A stretch of 64,000 nucleotides of DNA from Bacteroidia bacterium (lineage in GTDB: Bacteria > Bacteroidota > Bacteroidia > J057 > JAIXKT01): the NCBI GenBank assembly GCA_026932145.1, contig JAIXKT010000008.1, positions 1 through 64,000 on the forward strand. Direction: 5' to 3'. The notes below the pieces were generated by a model. The model saw nothing but the letters and a program-made list of their open reading frames with translations, was not told where the DNA came from and did not search any database. The first letter of the stretch is position 1; each line of letters opens with the position of its first letter. Both the position numbers and the translations under genes were made by a program. This document shows positions 45,706 through 53,893 of this stretch, one piece after another.

Positions 45706-46922
45706 GAATGGATTAGCTTGTTTTCAATAAGTTGTTCTAAAAATGTTTCTATTTTGGTCATACTTTGTCCTTCGCTGAAGAAACGCAGGTCGCACAAATC
45801 TCCTTCAACGACCAATGCTGGGACGCCATTTTTTTCTTTTAGGCGTTGGGGCATTCCAAATCTTGCGTTGGAATTGTTGAAGCAGGTTTTTGAATCATGA
45901 TAGACGATACCGTCAATTTTATATTCATTGAACCAATCTGTTAGCATTTCCATTTTAGCGGCTTCACTGCGGTTGATAAAAATTTCCGTATAGGCGCGCG
46001 CTGTGGAGTTCCAAGGGTCGTTTTCGTCAAATTTATCAAAGACCCAACTGCTGCAATATGTTGAGGCAACTACTGCGGCTTGATTATCGGCAAATAAGTC
46101 GCTGAGCATCCGAAGTTTTCCCCAAATAGGCATTCCTTCCCAAAAAATACGGACTTTAGCTTTTGGCAAAAATCCTTCTCCGTTAGCAACTTTTTCAGTA
46201 AGTTCTGCTAAAAGGGTTGTGTAATAGTCTTTGGCTACTTGGGTGCCTCGTAAGACTACGATTGGCCCCATGTGAATGGTGCCATCAGAAAAGCTGATAG
46301 GTGCAATATCGGCGGTAGATGTCTTGAGTACTTTTTGCCAGAGTAATGTTGCTTCTTTGCTAAGCCGGACGGTTTCTTTAAACTGGTCTTCGTCAAACTT
46401 TCTGCCGCTGGCTTGCTCGCAGGCGGGAATCATCCGCTTGAATTGTTTTACAACAAGTTCAACTTCTTCTTGGGTAACTTGGTCAATGTGCCTTGGGGGT
46501 TGGATTCCCACGATTGGGCAGCTAAACTCTTGGGCAAAAAAGTTAAACCAGTCTTGTACTTCGCGGCATTGATTGGTATTATAGGCGATGATGTCTGGTT
46601 TTGGGATTCCTTTTAGGCCATAGTGTTTTTGCAGGGGGGTTTCTTGTTTAAGATAAGAACCTATATCTGCGGTGGTGTAGGAGCAAACGTGGCCTGAGTA
46701 GCCGCGTTTAACGGCTTCTGGGATATAATCCATTGCGGAGCGGGTAGCCCCTAATAATGCACCGTGATTTTCCGGAAAATATACTTCAAAGCCAAAGGAG
46801 CGTAGTAGCTCGGCAGGACCAACGCTGGTACACCAAGCAATTTTTTTTTCGCCGGATTCTAATGAACGAAAGTAATTGCCCATTACCTGCTTTAAAATAT
46901 CGGTACTGGCTATTTTATACAT
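45702..46922 (-). CDS. HgdB/BcrB-like 2-hydroxyacyl-CoA dehydratase/reductase subunit
   Basis: The protein is about 406 residues from ATG 46922 (MYKIAS...), which overlaps the preceding gene by eight bases; an earlier in-frame start at 46952 would overlap by 38. It belongs to the 2-hydroxyglutaryl-CoA dehydratase D-component family. Likely [4Fe-4S] ligands are Cys near 80 ('GHVCSYTTADIGSY'), near 119 ('NTNQCREVQDW') and near 338 ('SKTCFNNSNARFG'). It is separate from BcrB and BcrC and has no second HgdA-type subunit beside it, so it may act alone or as a homodimer. The fused activase that follows is its natural partner. Substrate unknown. Confidence 0.82.
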   Translation of the reverse strand: MYKIASTDILKQVMGNYFRSLESGEKKIAWCTSVGPAELLRSFGFEVYFPENHGALLGATRSAMDYIPEAVKRGYSGHVCSYTTADIGSYLKQETPLQKHYGLKGIPKPDIIAYNTNQCREVQDWFNFFAQEFSCPIVGIQPPRHIDQVTQEEVELVVKQFKRMIPACEQASGRKFDEDQFKETVRLSKEATLLWQKVLKTSTADIAPISFSDGTIHMGPIVVLRGTQVAKDYYTTLLAELTEKVANGEGFLPKAKVRIFWEGMPIWGKLRMLSDLFADNQAAVVASTYCSSWVFDKFDENDPWNSTARAYTEIFINRSEAAKMEMLTDWFNEYKIDGIVYHDSKTCFNNSNARFGMPQRLKEKNGVPALVVEGDLCDLRFFSEGQSMTKIETFLEQLIENKLIHS

Positions 46923-48654
46923 AATGAGTGTTTTTGTGGTTTTTGAGGTCAATGATATACACTTCTTCGTTGGCGGGGACGTTTTCTCCGTATAAACGAA
47001 GTAAGTGGGCGCGGTATTTTTCTACAACGTTTTTGGGAATTATTTTTAATGACGGTGTTAGTGTGTTGTTTTCGAGGGAGAGTTCGTCCATGATGATGGC
47101 GGCGGCTTTTACTTTGGCAAATTTTTGGCCGATGCTGTTGTTGGCTTTATCAAGGCAGTCCGTTAGGCAGCGACCCATTTCATTTAGGTTTCTGGGGCAA
47201 AAGCAACCTTCTTCCGGTGTAAATTCGTAATCAGGATTGTCTAAGAGTCTTTTGTTCGGAAATATTAATGCTACGGGATGTTCTTCGCCGCTGCCGGCTA
47301 CTACTGTATATTGAACGTAGTGGCATCTTAGCTCGATGGCTTTTTCTAAGTCGGTAGGAATCACTTTTTCGCCATTAGATAGTTTAAAAATTCTATCTTT
47401 TCGGGAAATTAGGCGCAAGCCGTTTTCGGTGATTTGGCCAACATCGCCGGTTCTGTACCAGCCGTCTTCGGTAAAAGTGATGCGGTTTATTTCGTCATTT
47501 TTGTAATAACCAACCATCACATTAGGGCCTTTTACCTGAATCTCATCATCATCGGCAATTCTGATAGTTACGCCCGGAATCGGTTTTCCAACCATACCGG
47601 TTTCTCGCCTGAGCTTAGGATTGGTTAAGGTGCAGCAGGGAGATGTTTCTGTAAGCCCCCAACCTTCAATTACCGGAATATTTCTCTTTTCAAATTCATT
47701 AGATAACTTTTCCGGTAAAGCAGCCGCAGCAGTAAAAATAAATTTTAAGCCGGAGTTAAAGAAAATATCTTCGGTCTCTTTATTTTCTCGGGTTAGTTCA
47801 AATAGATTTTGGTAAACCTTTGGGACACTAAAAAAGACTGTTGGGCGAACTTTTTTCCAATTTTCAAAAATTATCTTTGGGTCTCGGCCATAAGAGCTTT
47901 CTAATGAATAGGTAGCACCTTTTGCTAAGGCTGTAAATAGCTCAAAAATACCTCCAAAACTATGATGCCAAGGTAGGTAGGATAGGAATCTATCTTCTTC
48001 ATTAACGTTCCAAAGAATATCGAGAGCAGCCTGCTGAGAAAGGATATTCTGGTGGGTTAGCTGAACGCACTTAGGAGTCCCCATCGTTCCGGAGGTAAAC
48101 ATATTTAGGCAAATCGTTTCCGGTGTAATGGTTGTATCCAAATAATTTTCTTTCGCTGGTTTTAGCAACTCCCGAATATGGACCAACTGTTCAAAACGGG
48201 TGGTAACAATATCATCATCAAAGGTATAGATTTTTTTTAATGATAAATTGGTTCCGATATTGTTCAGTTGTGTATCTCCTTCTACAGTTAGCCATTGAGC
48301 GTCTGCATGAGTGATTAGTAGCTCTGCCGTATCTTTTTTAAAGTTAAAAAAGATAGGAACAGCAACGCCGCCGGATGCCATAACTGCAAGTTCTACTTGC
48401 AGCATATTCAGGTTATTTCGTGAAAAGAGCACCATTTTGTCCCCAACCTGAAATCCTGCTTGGCGGAGGTTATAGGCAATGTTGATGATGTTCTGATAAA
48501 AGTCCTTCCAAGTTATTCCAATATAATTTTCGGAGGCATCTTGTTGTTGAAAGACAATCTTTTGCGCAAATTTTTCTGCATTTTGCTTTAGTAATATTGC
48601 GATATTTGGAATAACCTGCCCGAGCGTATATTCACTGGCCAACTGTTGCTTCAT
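46915..48654 (-). CDS. AMP-forming acyl-CoA synthetase (long-chain type)
   Basis: This ANL-family ligase has about 579 residues. It has P-loop 'FTSGTMGTPKCVQLTH', 'LPWHHSFGGIFE', the A5 block 'GWGLTETSPCCT', and the A7-A8 motifs 'GWYRTGDVG' and 'RISRKDR-like' ('LISRKDRIFKLSNGEKV'). ATG at 48654 avoids overlap with bcrD; 48681 is an alternative. Overall it resembles long-chain FACS enzymes more than known benzoate-CoA ligases. Its place in the operon suggests it makes the CoA thioester that feeds the pathway (benzoate, a phenylalkanoate, or the 2-hydroxyacid made by the neighbouring fusion). Confidence 0.85.
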   Translation of the reverse strand: MKQQLASEYTLGQVIPNIAILLKQNAEKFAQKIVFQQQDASENYIGITWKDFYQNIINIAYNLRQAGFQVGDKMVLFSRNNLNMLQVELAVMASGGVAVPIFFNFKKDTAELLITHADAQWLTVEGDTQLNNIGTNLSLKKIYTFDDDIVTTRFEQLVHIRELLKPAKENYLDTTITPETICLNMFTSGTMGTPKCVQLTHQNILSQQAALDILWNVNEEDRFLSYLPWHHSFGGIFELFTALAKGATYSLESSYGRDPKIIFENWKKVRPTVFFSVPKVYQNLFELTRENKETEDIFFNSGLKFIFTAAAALPEKLSNEFEKRNIPVIEGWGLTETSPCCTLTNPKLRRETGMVGKPIPGVTIRIADDDEIQVKGPNVMVGYYKNDEINRITFTEDGWYRTGDVGQITENGLRLISRKDRIFKLSNGEKVIPTDLEKAIELRCHYVQYTVVAGSGEEHPVALIFPNKRLLDNPDYEFTPEEGCFCPRNLNEMGRCLTDCLDKANNSIGQKFAKVKAAAIIMDELSLENNTLTPSLKIIPKNVVEKYRAHLLRLYGENVPANEEVYIIDLKNHKNTHYV

Positions 48655-48673
48655 GGTTGGTTTATTTTGTGTT

Positions 48674-49531
48674 TTAAACAACTAAGGTAGTTTGTTTTTC
48701 TTTCAGTTTATAATATCTGAATCCGCCCCACAGTGCTGCTCCTATTGCGCCGGAGTAAATGGCATTGGGGTTAGAAATAAAGGTAAATGTACTTTTTTTG
48801 TTTTCGGCAGAAATTTCTTCAATAGCCTGAATCATACCGATATTCATTCCCATACCTCCTGCAAGAACGATGGGGGATTCTGCCCGCAGGGAACTTAATA
48901 ATTTTACGACCCGGCTGGCTATGGATAGATTGATTCCCTTTACGATATTAGGAGTGGAGATTCCTTTTGATACCGAGTTAATCACGTCTGTTTCAGCAAG
49001 TACGGCGCAAATTCCAGACGGAACGTCCGGGTTATCTGCTTTGATGGAAATTTCGCCTACCTCTTCGATAGCTAAGCCGAGGTAGCGGGATATATTTTCA
49101 ATAAATTGTCCGGACCCCGAGGCGCATTGGCCTGTCATTTTGTAGTCCAGTACTTTGCCTTTGGAATCCACTTTGATAGCTCTCACATACAAACCGCCCA
49201 TATCAACAACTGTTTTAGCTTCTGGGGCAAAGTATTTCCCGCCGCGCGCATGTGAGGTCATGCTGTAAAAATGGCCTTTTTTCTTTTCTACCATTTCTCC
49301 CTCTCCGGTAGAGGCTAAGTAGGCAATGTCTTTATCATAAGACAAATTATTCCTTTTGAGGATAATATCTACTGCATCAACTACCACATCTTTGGGGTTT
49401 CTTTTGCGGATTTTTTCGGTTTGTTTATCTATGAGTTTATGGTCTCCACCGGTGTGGTCGTACTGCATCAAGACTGCTTTTACGTAGCTACCGCCTACAT
49501 CTACGCCTACTGTATAAATTAGTTTTTCCAT
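48674..49531 (-). CDS. bcrD: Benzoyl-CoA reductase, delta subunit (ATPase/activase)
   Basis: This ASKHA ATPase subunit of class I benzoyl-CoA reductase has 285 residues. It closely follows the Thauera BcrD pattern: 'VGVDVGGSYVKAVLM' (residues 8-22), 'LASTGEGEMVE', 'GHFYSMTSHARGGKYFAPEAKTVVDMGG', cluster Cys in 'GQCASGSGQFIENISRYLGL' and 'SGICAVLAETDVINSVSKGIS'. With BcrA it couples ATP hydrolysis to electron transfer into BcrBC. It lies 31 bases after bcrA. Confidence 0.95.
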   Translation of the reverse strand: MEKLIYTVGVDVGGSYVKAVLMQYDHTGGDHKLIDKQTEKIRKRNPKDVVVDAVDIILKRNNLSYDKDIAYLASTGEGEMVEKKKGHFYSMTSHARGGKYFAPEAKTVVDMGGLYVRAIKVDSKGKVLDYKMTGQCASGSGQFIENISRYLGLAIEEVGEISIKADNPDVPSGICAVLAETDVINSVSKGISTPNIVKGINLSIASRVVKLLSSLRAESPIVLAGGMGMNIGMIQAIEEISAENKKSTFTFISNPNAIYSGAIGAALWGGFRYYKLKEKQTTLVV

Positions 49532-49562
49532 AAGTATTTTATTTAGATTAGGTTAATTGATT

Positions 49563-50987
49563 TTATTCAACGGGTTCGCGGACTTCGGATTTTTGGGCTT
49601 TGGGTAAATTTACCTGAATATTTCTACGGGCAAACATGGCTGCTCCGAGTGCTCCCATAAAGATTGAATCTGTATGAATATTCATCGTTAGGTTTCCGTA
49701 GGTATTTGCAACCATATCTTTGACGTATTTTAGTATAGCTTGATTTCGAGCAACACCGCCGGTAAAGGTAAATTCATTTTTTACACCTCCCGAACGGGCG
49801 ATTAGGGACATTGCTCTTTGAACAATGGCTTTGTGTAAGCCAGCCAGAATATTAGGGCGTTCTTCGCCGTTGTTTAGTAGTTCCTTTACTTCTGAGCCTG
49901 CAAATACGGTACAAGTAGAGCAAATAGTAGTTTCGCGGGTTGCGCTAAGGGCTTCTGGACCTAATTCATTGAGAGAAAGCCCGAATTCGTCAGCGATATA
50001 ACCCAGATAACGTCCACAGCCTGCTGCGCAACGGTCATTCATGTGGAAGCTGGTTACTAAGCCATAACTATCTACTTGAATAGCTTTAGTATCCTGCCCG
50101 CCAATGTCTAAAACAGTTCGGGTATTTGGGAAAACGGCGTGCGCACCAAAGGCGTGGCAAAGGATTTCTGACTTAATGCAGTCTTCCGGAAAAGGAAGTA
50201 AAGCTCTACCATAACCCGTTCCAACCATATTCGCAATAGGTATTTCCTCATCGGCAATGGCCTCTATATGCTGGCGTAAGGTATAGGCTAAGGTTTCATA
50301 GTTATCTTTGGTAGTATTTAATTCAGCATAATACCAATCTTCTTTGTTGTTATTACCTTGGGTATCTGCCAATCCCTGATATTTTTCATCTAAGATTTTG
50401 ATGGATTCTATAACCAATTCTTTAAAGTTATAGGATACCATTTCGTTTTCTGTGGGAGTGATACTTTTGTCAAAGGCAAGTATGAGGGGTTCATAGAATT
50501 CTGACCCGATATTGGAAACTTCTCCATTATATTTTTCACTAACGATATCTCTAAAAAATTGATTTTTAGTACCGAGCATTTCGTAGATAAATTCATGATG
50601 AATTTGTGGGCGGATTTTTTCGATAATGATTTTTAGTTTTTCTAGAATATCTGCTTTGTTTGGGTGGGAGAAGTTTTCTACGGTTTGGATGAGCATTTTT
50701 TCAAGGCTATCCATTCTTCTTTTAAATTGTCCGTATTTGAAGACGTTTTTTAGGTCTTCCATATATTTTTTGAGTTCGGGGCGTTTGCCTTGGCTTTCAC
50801 CAATTTTTTCTTCTAAAAGAGTAAAGCGGGCATCATAAATAGCTTCTTCACGGGCGATGTCGGCAGCTATTTTGTAGTTTGCTCGTGTATTGGTGATACC
50901 GCGCCCTACAATTTCATCTTTTTCATTAATGATGACGGATTTTGAAGTTGTGGAACCGAGATCTATTCCTAAATAATATTTTTTCAT
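49563..50987 (-). CDS. bcrA: Benzoyl-CoA reductase, alpha subunit (ATPase/activase)
   Basis: This ASKHA ATPase subunit has about 474 residues from ATG 50987; a TTG at 50996 would add three. It begins 'KKYYLGIDLGSTTSKSVII'. A long helical insertion (residues ~45-250) sits between the first phosphate motif and 'MVGTGYGRALLPFP'. The insertion is typical of BcrA/BadF and is absent from BcrD. Cluster Cys are in 'NDRCAAGCGRYLGYIADEFGL' and 'TICSTCTVFAGSEV'. It lies 18 bases after bcrB. It acts as a heterodimer with BcrD, two ATP per reduced ring. Confidence 0.95.
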   Translation of the reverse strand: MKKYYLGIDLGSTTSKSVIINEKDEIVGRGITNTRANYKIAADIAREEAIYDARFTLLEEKIGESQGKRPELKKYMEDLKNVFKYGQFKRRMDSLEKMLIQTVENFSHPNKADILEKLKIIIEKIRPQIHHEFIYEMLGTKNQFFRDIVSEKYNGEVSNIGSEFYEPLILAFDKSITPTENEMVSYNFKELVIESIKILDEKYQGLADTQGNNNKEDWYYAELNTTKDNYETLAYTLRQHIEAIADEEIPIANMVGTGYGRALLPFPEDCIKSEILCHAFGAHAVFPNTRTVLDIGGQDTKAIQVDSYGLVTSFHMNDRCAAGCGRYLGYIADEFGLSLNELGPEALSATRETTICSTCTVFAGSEVKELLNNGEERPNILAGLHKAIVQRAMSLIARSGGVKNEFTFTGGVARNQAILKYVKDMVANTYGNLTMNIHTDSIFMGALGAAMFARRNIQVNLPKAQKSEVREPVE

Positions 50988-51005
50988 AATTTTCAACTAT
51001 TTTAA

Positions 51006-52307
51006 TTATGTATTAGAGGGTTGGTTGGCAAGTTCCTTCATCATTTTTCGCTGGGCAAGCATTTGAAAATAGGATTCAAGTCTATTTTTAATGTTTGAAT
51101 ATGAGAAGTATCGTGGGTCAACGAGGTCAGATTCGATGAAGCCTACGGGGACTTCTAATTTGTCTTCAATTTCACGCATCATAGCAAGCTGGCCGGCTGA
51201 AAAGGAGTTACAGCTTTTGATTGAGTTTGTTACATAGCCGTCAGCACCATATTCTGCAATGCACTTTGAAAGTAAATCTACCCGCTGGGGGAGGTTCAGG
51301 TTGGTATAGCAGTTCATGCAATATTCTGCGAGGGATTCGAGGGGTTTTTCGGGATTATGTCTCCAGCCGAGGTCATAAACGCCGCCTACTTTGGTATAAG
51401 AAGAAGCTACAATTACGGCTCCCATATCATAGAATATTTTCCAAAATTCTCTGAAACTTGTCCAGTTTGGTGGGCCTTCTACCACTAAGCGGTATTTTTC
51501 CTCGCTCATTTCACCTTCTGGGGTAACGGGGCCTAACCCCAATTGAATTCTTTCTTGAATTTCTGCATACAATGCCTTGTAGTAATCCACCGCTTCTTGA
51601 GTACCTCTAAAACCAATATTGATGGGACCGATGTAGTAAACGCCGGCAAAATAAGCGTCTATGGGAGAAGGACGATGTTTGGTTGTATCAAAGATTTTGG
51701 TAATCCAGTCTTCAGACTCTTTGGAGAGTTCTAAGTGCTTTTTTAGCTTTTCTTCATCAAATTTAATACCGGAAACGGCTTCCATTTTAGGGATTACTTC
51801 TTCATGGAATTGTTTTACCATATATTGAGTCATTTCCGGAGTCATTTTGCCATTTTCTTGGTATGGTGTATGCAGCATAATGACGGTGGTATCTGGATAT
51901 TCCCGTTTTAGTGTTTCAAACCATTTCATGAAAGTAAAGCAGCCGGTATAGCTGAGCAGGAGGACATCCGGTTCTGGAAGTTTTTGGCCGGTTGGGCCGA
52001 TGTTTCCTTTTAGGAGCATTCCTACGTCGCATTTTACGTAGGTGCAAACGTCTTCACTATGAGCGTGTTTTTCTGCCTCTTTGATGTATGCAGCAGATTT
52101 TTTGCGCATTGCATTTTGCAGCGCGTTGATTTCCGGATAAACCGGCAGCATATCGAATGTCCGGATTAGCTCAGACAAATTACCCGGCACAAAAGTATAG
52201 CATACTTTACGCCCGTTTGCTTTGGCATTAGCCAAATCATTGAACAATCCTTCTATCATCTCCTTTTGGAGAATCATGCTATTTTCTTTTTTTACTTCTG
52301 ATTTCAT
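51006..52307 (-). CDS. bcrB: Benzoyl-CoA reductase, beta subunit
   Basis: This [4Fe-4S]-containing catalytic subunit has about 433 residues from ATG 52307 ('MKSEVKKENSM'). Longer in-frame starts would run into bcrC. Probable cluster Cys are in 'EDVCTYVKCDVGML', 'SYTGCFTFMKWF' and 'SIKSCNSFSAGQ'. The 'YYIGPINIGFRGTQEAVDYYKAL' and 'VEGPPNWTSFREFWKIFYDMG' stretches fit BcrB/BadE. With BcrC it binds benzoyl-CoA and carries out the Birch-like two-electron reduction. It lies 19 bases after bcrC. Confidence 0.94.
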   Translation of the reverse strand: MKSEVKKENSMILQKEMIEGLFNDLANAKANGRKVCYTFVPGNLSELIRTFDMLPVYPEINALQNAMRKKSAAYIKEAEKHAHSEDVCTYVKCDVGMLLKGNIGPTGQKLPEPDVLLLSYTGCFTFMKWFETLKREYPDTTVIMLHTPYQENGKMTPEMTQYMVKQFHEEVIPKMEAVSGIKFDEEKLKKHLELSKESEDWITKIFDTTKHRPSPIDAYFAGVYYIGPINIGFRGTQEAVDYYKALYAEIQERIQLGLGPVTPEGEMSEEKYRLVVEGPPNWTSFREFWKIFYDMGAVIVASSYTKVGGVYDLGWRHNPEKPLESLAEYCMNCYTNLNLPQRVDLLSKCIAEYGADGYVTNSIKSCNSFSAGQLAMMREIEDKLEVPVGFIESDLVDPRYFSYSNIKNRLESYFQMLAQRKMMKELANQPSNT

Positions 52308-52326
52308 TGGTTTAAAAAAATGGTTT

Positions 52327-53511
52327 TTAAGAAATATGTACAGATTCGTCTTCCCACAATTTGATAGAATCAGAGAAGGCACCTACTTGTTCTTTAATTA
52401 CTTTATATTGGTTGATGTTTTCACTAAATTGGAATGCTATGTAGCGGATTCCCATTTTGTCAAAAGCCTTTTGGAAGATAGGAGCATCTAAGAGGCTGGG
52501 GTCGCAAAAACTGGCTGAGGCAAAAAGAACCCCGTCTGCACCACGTTTTTTGGCAATTTCTGCTAAACGGTTCTCTTTGGGGTTACTTACATCATAAATA
52601 GAAGAAGAATATTGGCTTTGGTAAATGTAAGCATGAGCAATAGCTTCTAAGGGGCTGTTTGTTGTAGCGCTAATGTCTCCAAGAATCATTCTGGAGCCAA
52701 GCATATAATCATCATCAACTACATAGCATCCGGCTTCTTCGATAGATTTTATCAGACCGATTGACGGTTGCTCGCAGAAAGCTCCAGAAATAACTACCTT
52801 TACTTTGTCCTGTGGTTCTCCAATATTTTGTTCAATGTGGTTGCAGACTTGCTCTAAAATCTGATTGTGTTCTTCTACCGGAATGACTGTTCCGGCTCTG
52901 AGTACATAATAGACTTCTTCGATAGTCATTCGCCAAGGGTAATGCTGGCGGATTTCATAAATTCGCTCTATTAGCTGGCGATTTTTATTGTATAAAGCGA
53001 TGGAGTGATTTAAATCTGCTGTGGTAACGGTCTTATTATTAATTTCTTGGACGTAATGCATGACGTGCTGCATTTCTTGTTGGTAAAATACACCGCCTAC
53101 TTCCGGTAAAAAGTTTTGCGGAAAATCCATATATTTGATGAACTTCCCGATGTTATTGAGTTTAAAAATTCCGGATAGATTTCGGATTACGTCACAGATA
53201 GAGGGAAAAATATATCCGTCAAAATGTGCAGTTTGGCCGTCCAAGACTATATCAAGAGTGCTTCTGGGGATGTGGCAAATGTATGATTGGTAGTAGGCAT
53301 CTCCTCTGATAACCTGTTTTTTATCTCCGCCGCCAAAGATGGCTACCGGCAAAGCTCCGGCAGCGTGCAGCACTTCGCGGGGAAAATATACCGGCATATA
53401 CCCCACAACAACCCTACCGGGTGCTTCCTCTTTCCAACGCTTTGCGCGTGTAAAATTCAAATCAAACGCTAACTCTTTGCATTCCTTAATTAGTTGTTTA
53501 AAATCCAGCAT
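52327..53511 (-). CDS. bcrC: Benzoyl-CoA reductase, gamma subunit
   Basis: This 394-residue catalytic subunit starts the operon. The N-terminal block 'GYMPVYFPREVLHAAGALPVAIFGGGD' (residues 37-63) and the Cys sites 'QSYICHIPRSTLD', 'FPSICDVIRNLSG' and 'ASFCDPSLLDAP' are those of BcrC/BadD. 'VVISGAFCEQPSIGLIKSIEEAGCYVVDDDYMLGSRM' is a strong family signature. The gene order bcrC-bcrB-bcrA-bcrD is the Thauera one. ATG at 53511 lies about 130 bases after the predicted promoter, giving a long leader with a palindrome. Confidence 0.95.
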   Translation of the reverse strand: MLDFKQLIKECKELAFDLNFTRAKRWKEEAPGRVVVGYMPVYFPREVLHAAGALPVAIFGGGDKKQVIRGDAYYQSYICHIPRSTLDIVLDGQTAHFDGYIFPSICDVIRNLSGIFKLNNIGKFIKYMDFPQNFLPEVGGVFYQQEMQHVMHYVQEINNKTVTTADLNHSIALYNKNRQLIERIYEIRQHYPWRMTIEEVYYVLRAGTVIPVEEHNQILEQVCNHIEQNIGEPQDKVKVVISGAFCEQPSIGLIKSIEEAGCYVVDDDYMLGSRMILGDISATTNSPLEAIAHAYIYQSQYSSSIYDVSNPKENRLAEIAKKRGADGVLFASASFCDPSLLDAPIFQKAFDKMGIRYIAFQFSENINQYKVIKEQVGAFSDSIKLWEDESVHIS

Positions 53512-53581
53512 ATAACTTTCTCGTGATTAAAATCATTGTTTTTAGACCCAAATAGATATTTGCAGTCAGTTATAAAATAAT

Positions 53582-53619
53582 TTATCAACAATTATCCGTT
53601 GGATAAATTTACTTGATAA
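53582..53619. promoter_or_regulatory. Nested palindrome in the bcr operon leader
   Basis: An inner perfect dyad (TTATCC-GTT-GGATAA, 53592-53606) lies within an outer pair (TTATCAA at 53582-53588 and TTGATAA at 53613-53619). It sits between the minus-strand promoter and bcrC, 30-70 bases downstream of the -7 element. It could be an operator for a repressor or fold as an RNA hairpin. There is no T run, so it is not a simple terminator. Confidence 0.5.
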
Positions 53620-53648
53620 CTTAAAACCGTTAAATCCATTTTACTATG

Positions 53649-53680
53649 CAAATCTACACAAAATAATAATCACTTACAAA
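53649..53680 (-). promoter_or_regulatory. Bacteroidota-type promoter of the bcr operon
   Basis: On the minus strand TTTG (53677-53680), 20 bases and TAGATTTG (53649-53656) fit the -33/-7 consensus TTTG-N19/20-TAnnTTTG. Transcription would start near 53642, leaving a leader of about 130 bases before bcrC. Confidence 0.65.
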
Positions 53681-53747
53681 CAAGATAAAATGATTCATAG
53701 CCAAATCCTTTGACTTTAGCTATCAAAAGACTTAGATGGATGATATA

Positions 53748-53762
53748 TTAGGGCTACCCTAA
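53748..53762. promoter_or_regulatory. Short perfect dyad upstream of the bcr promoter
   Basis: TTAGGG-CTA-CCCTAA is an exact 6-3-6 inverted repeat. It has the same 6-3-6 geometry as the dyad at 53592-53606 but a different sequence. It lies about 70 bases upstream of the bcr -33 element and 132 before the plus-strand FkbM gene, so it could serve either. The rest of the 382-base gap (53512-53893) holds no gene that I can see; a near-consensus CAACTTTG lies shortly before 53894. Confidence 0.4.
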
Positions 53763-53893
53763 AAGATAAAAAAGTAAATATCTACTTAATTATTAAGCTG
53801 GTGTTAATTTCATAACCATTTAAGTGGCTATTCCTGCTATAAGCAAAAAAATATACAACTTTGCAGTTGAACTTTTAGTTCATATAATGTCTA

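Noticed and set aside
48674-53511. 2-hydroxyglutaryl-CoA dehydratase with its activator
   Set aside because: Four subunits with two different ATPases, the BcrA-specific insertion and the neighbouring dch/had/oah genes fit class I benzoyl-CoA reductase; dehydratases have one homodimeric activator.
33113-53511. Class II (tungsten, BamBCDEFGHI) benzoyl-CoA reductase
   Set aside because: No BamB-type aldehyde oxidoreductase, hydrogenase-like or NADH-binding subunits are encoded; the ATP-dependent subunits are complete.
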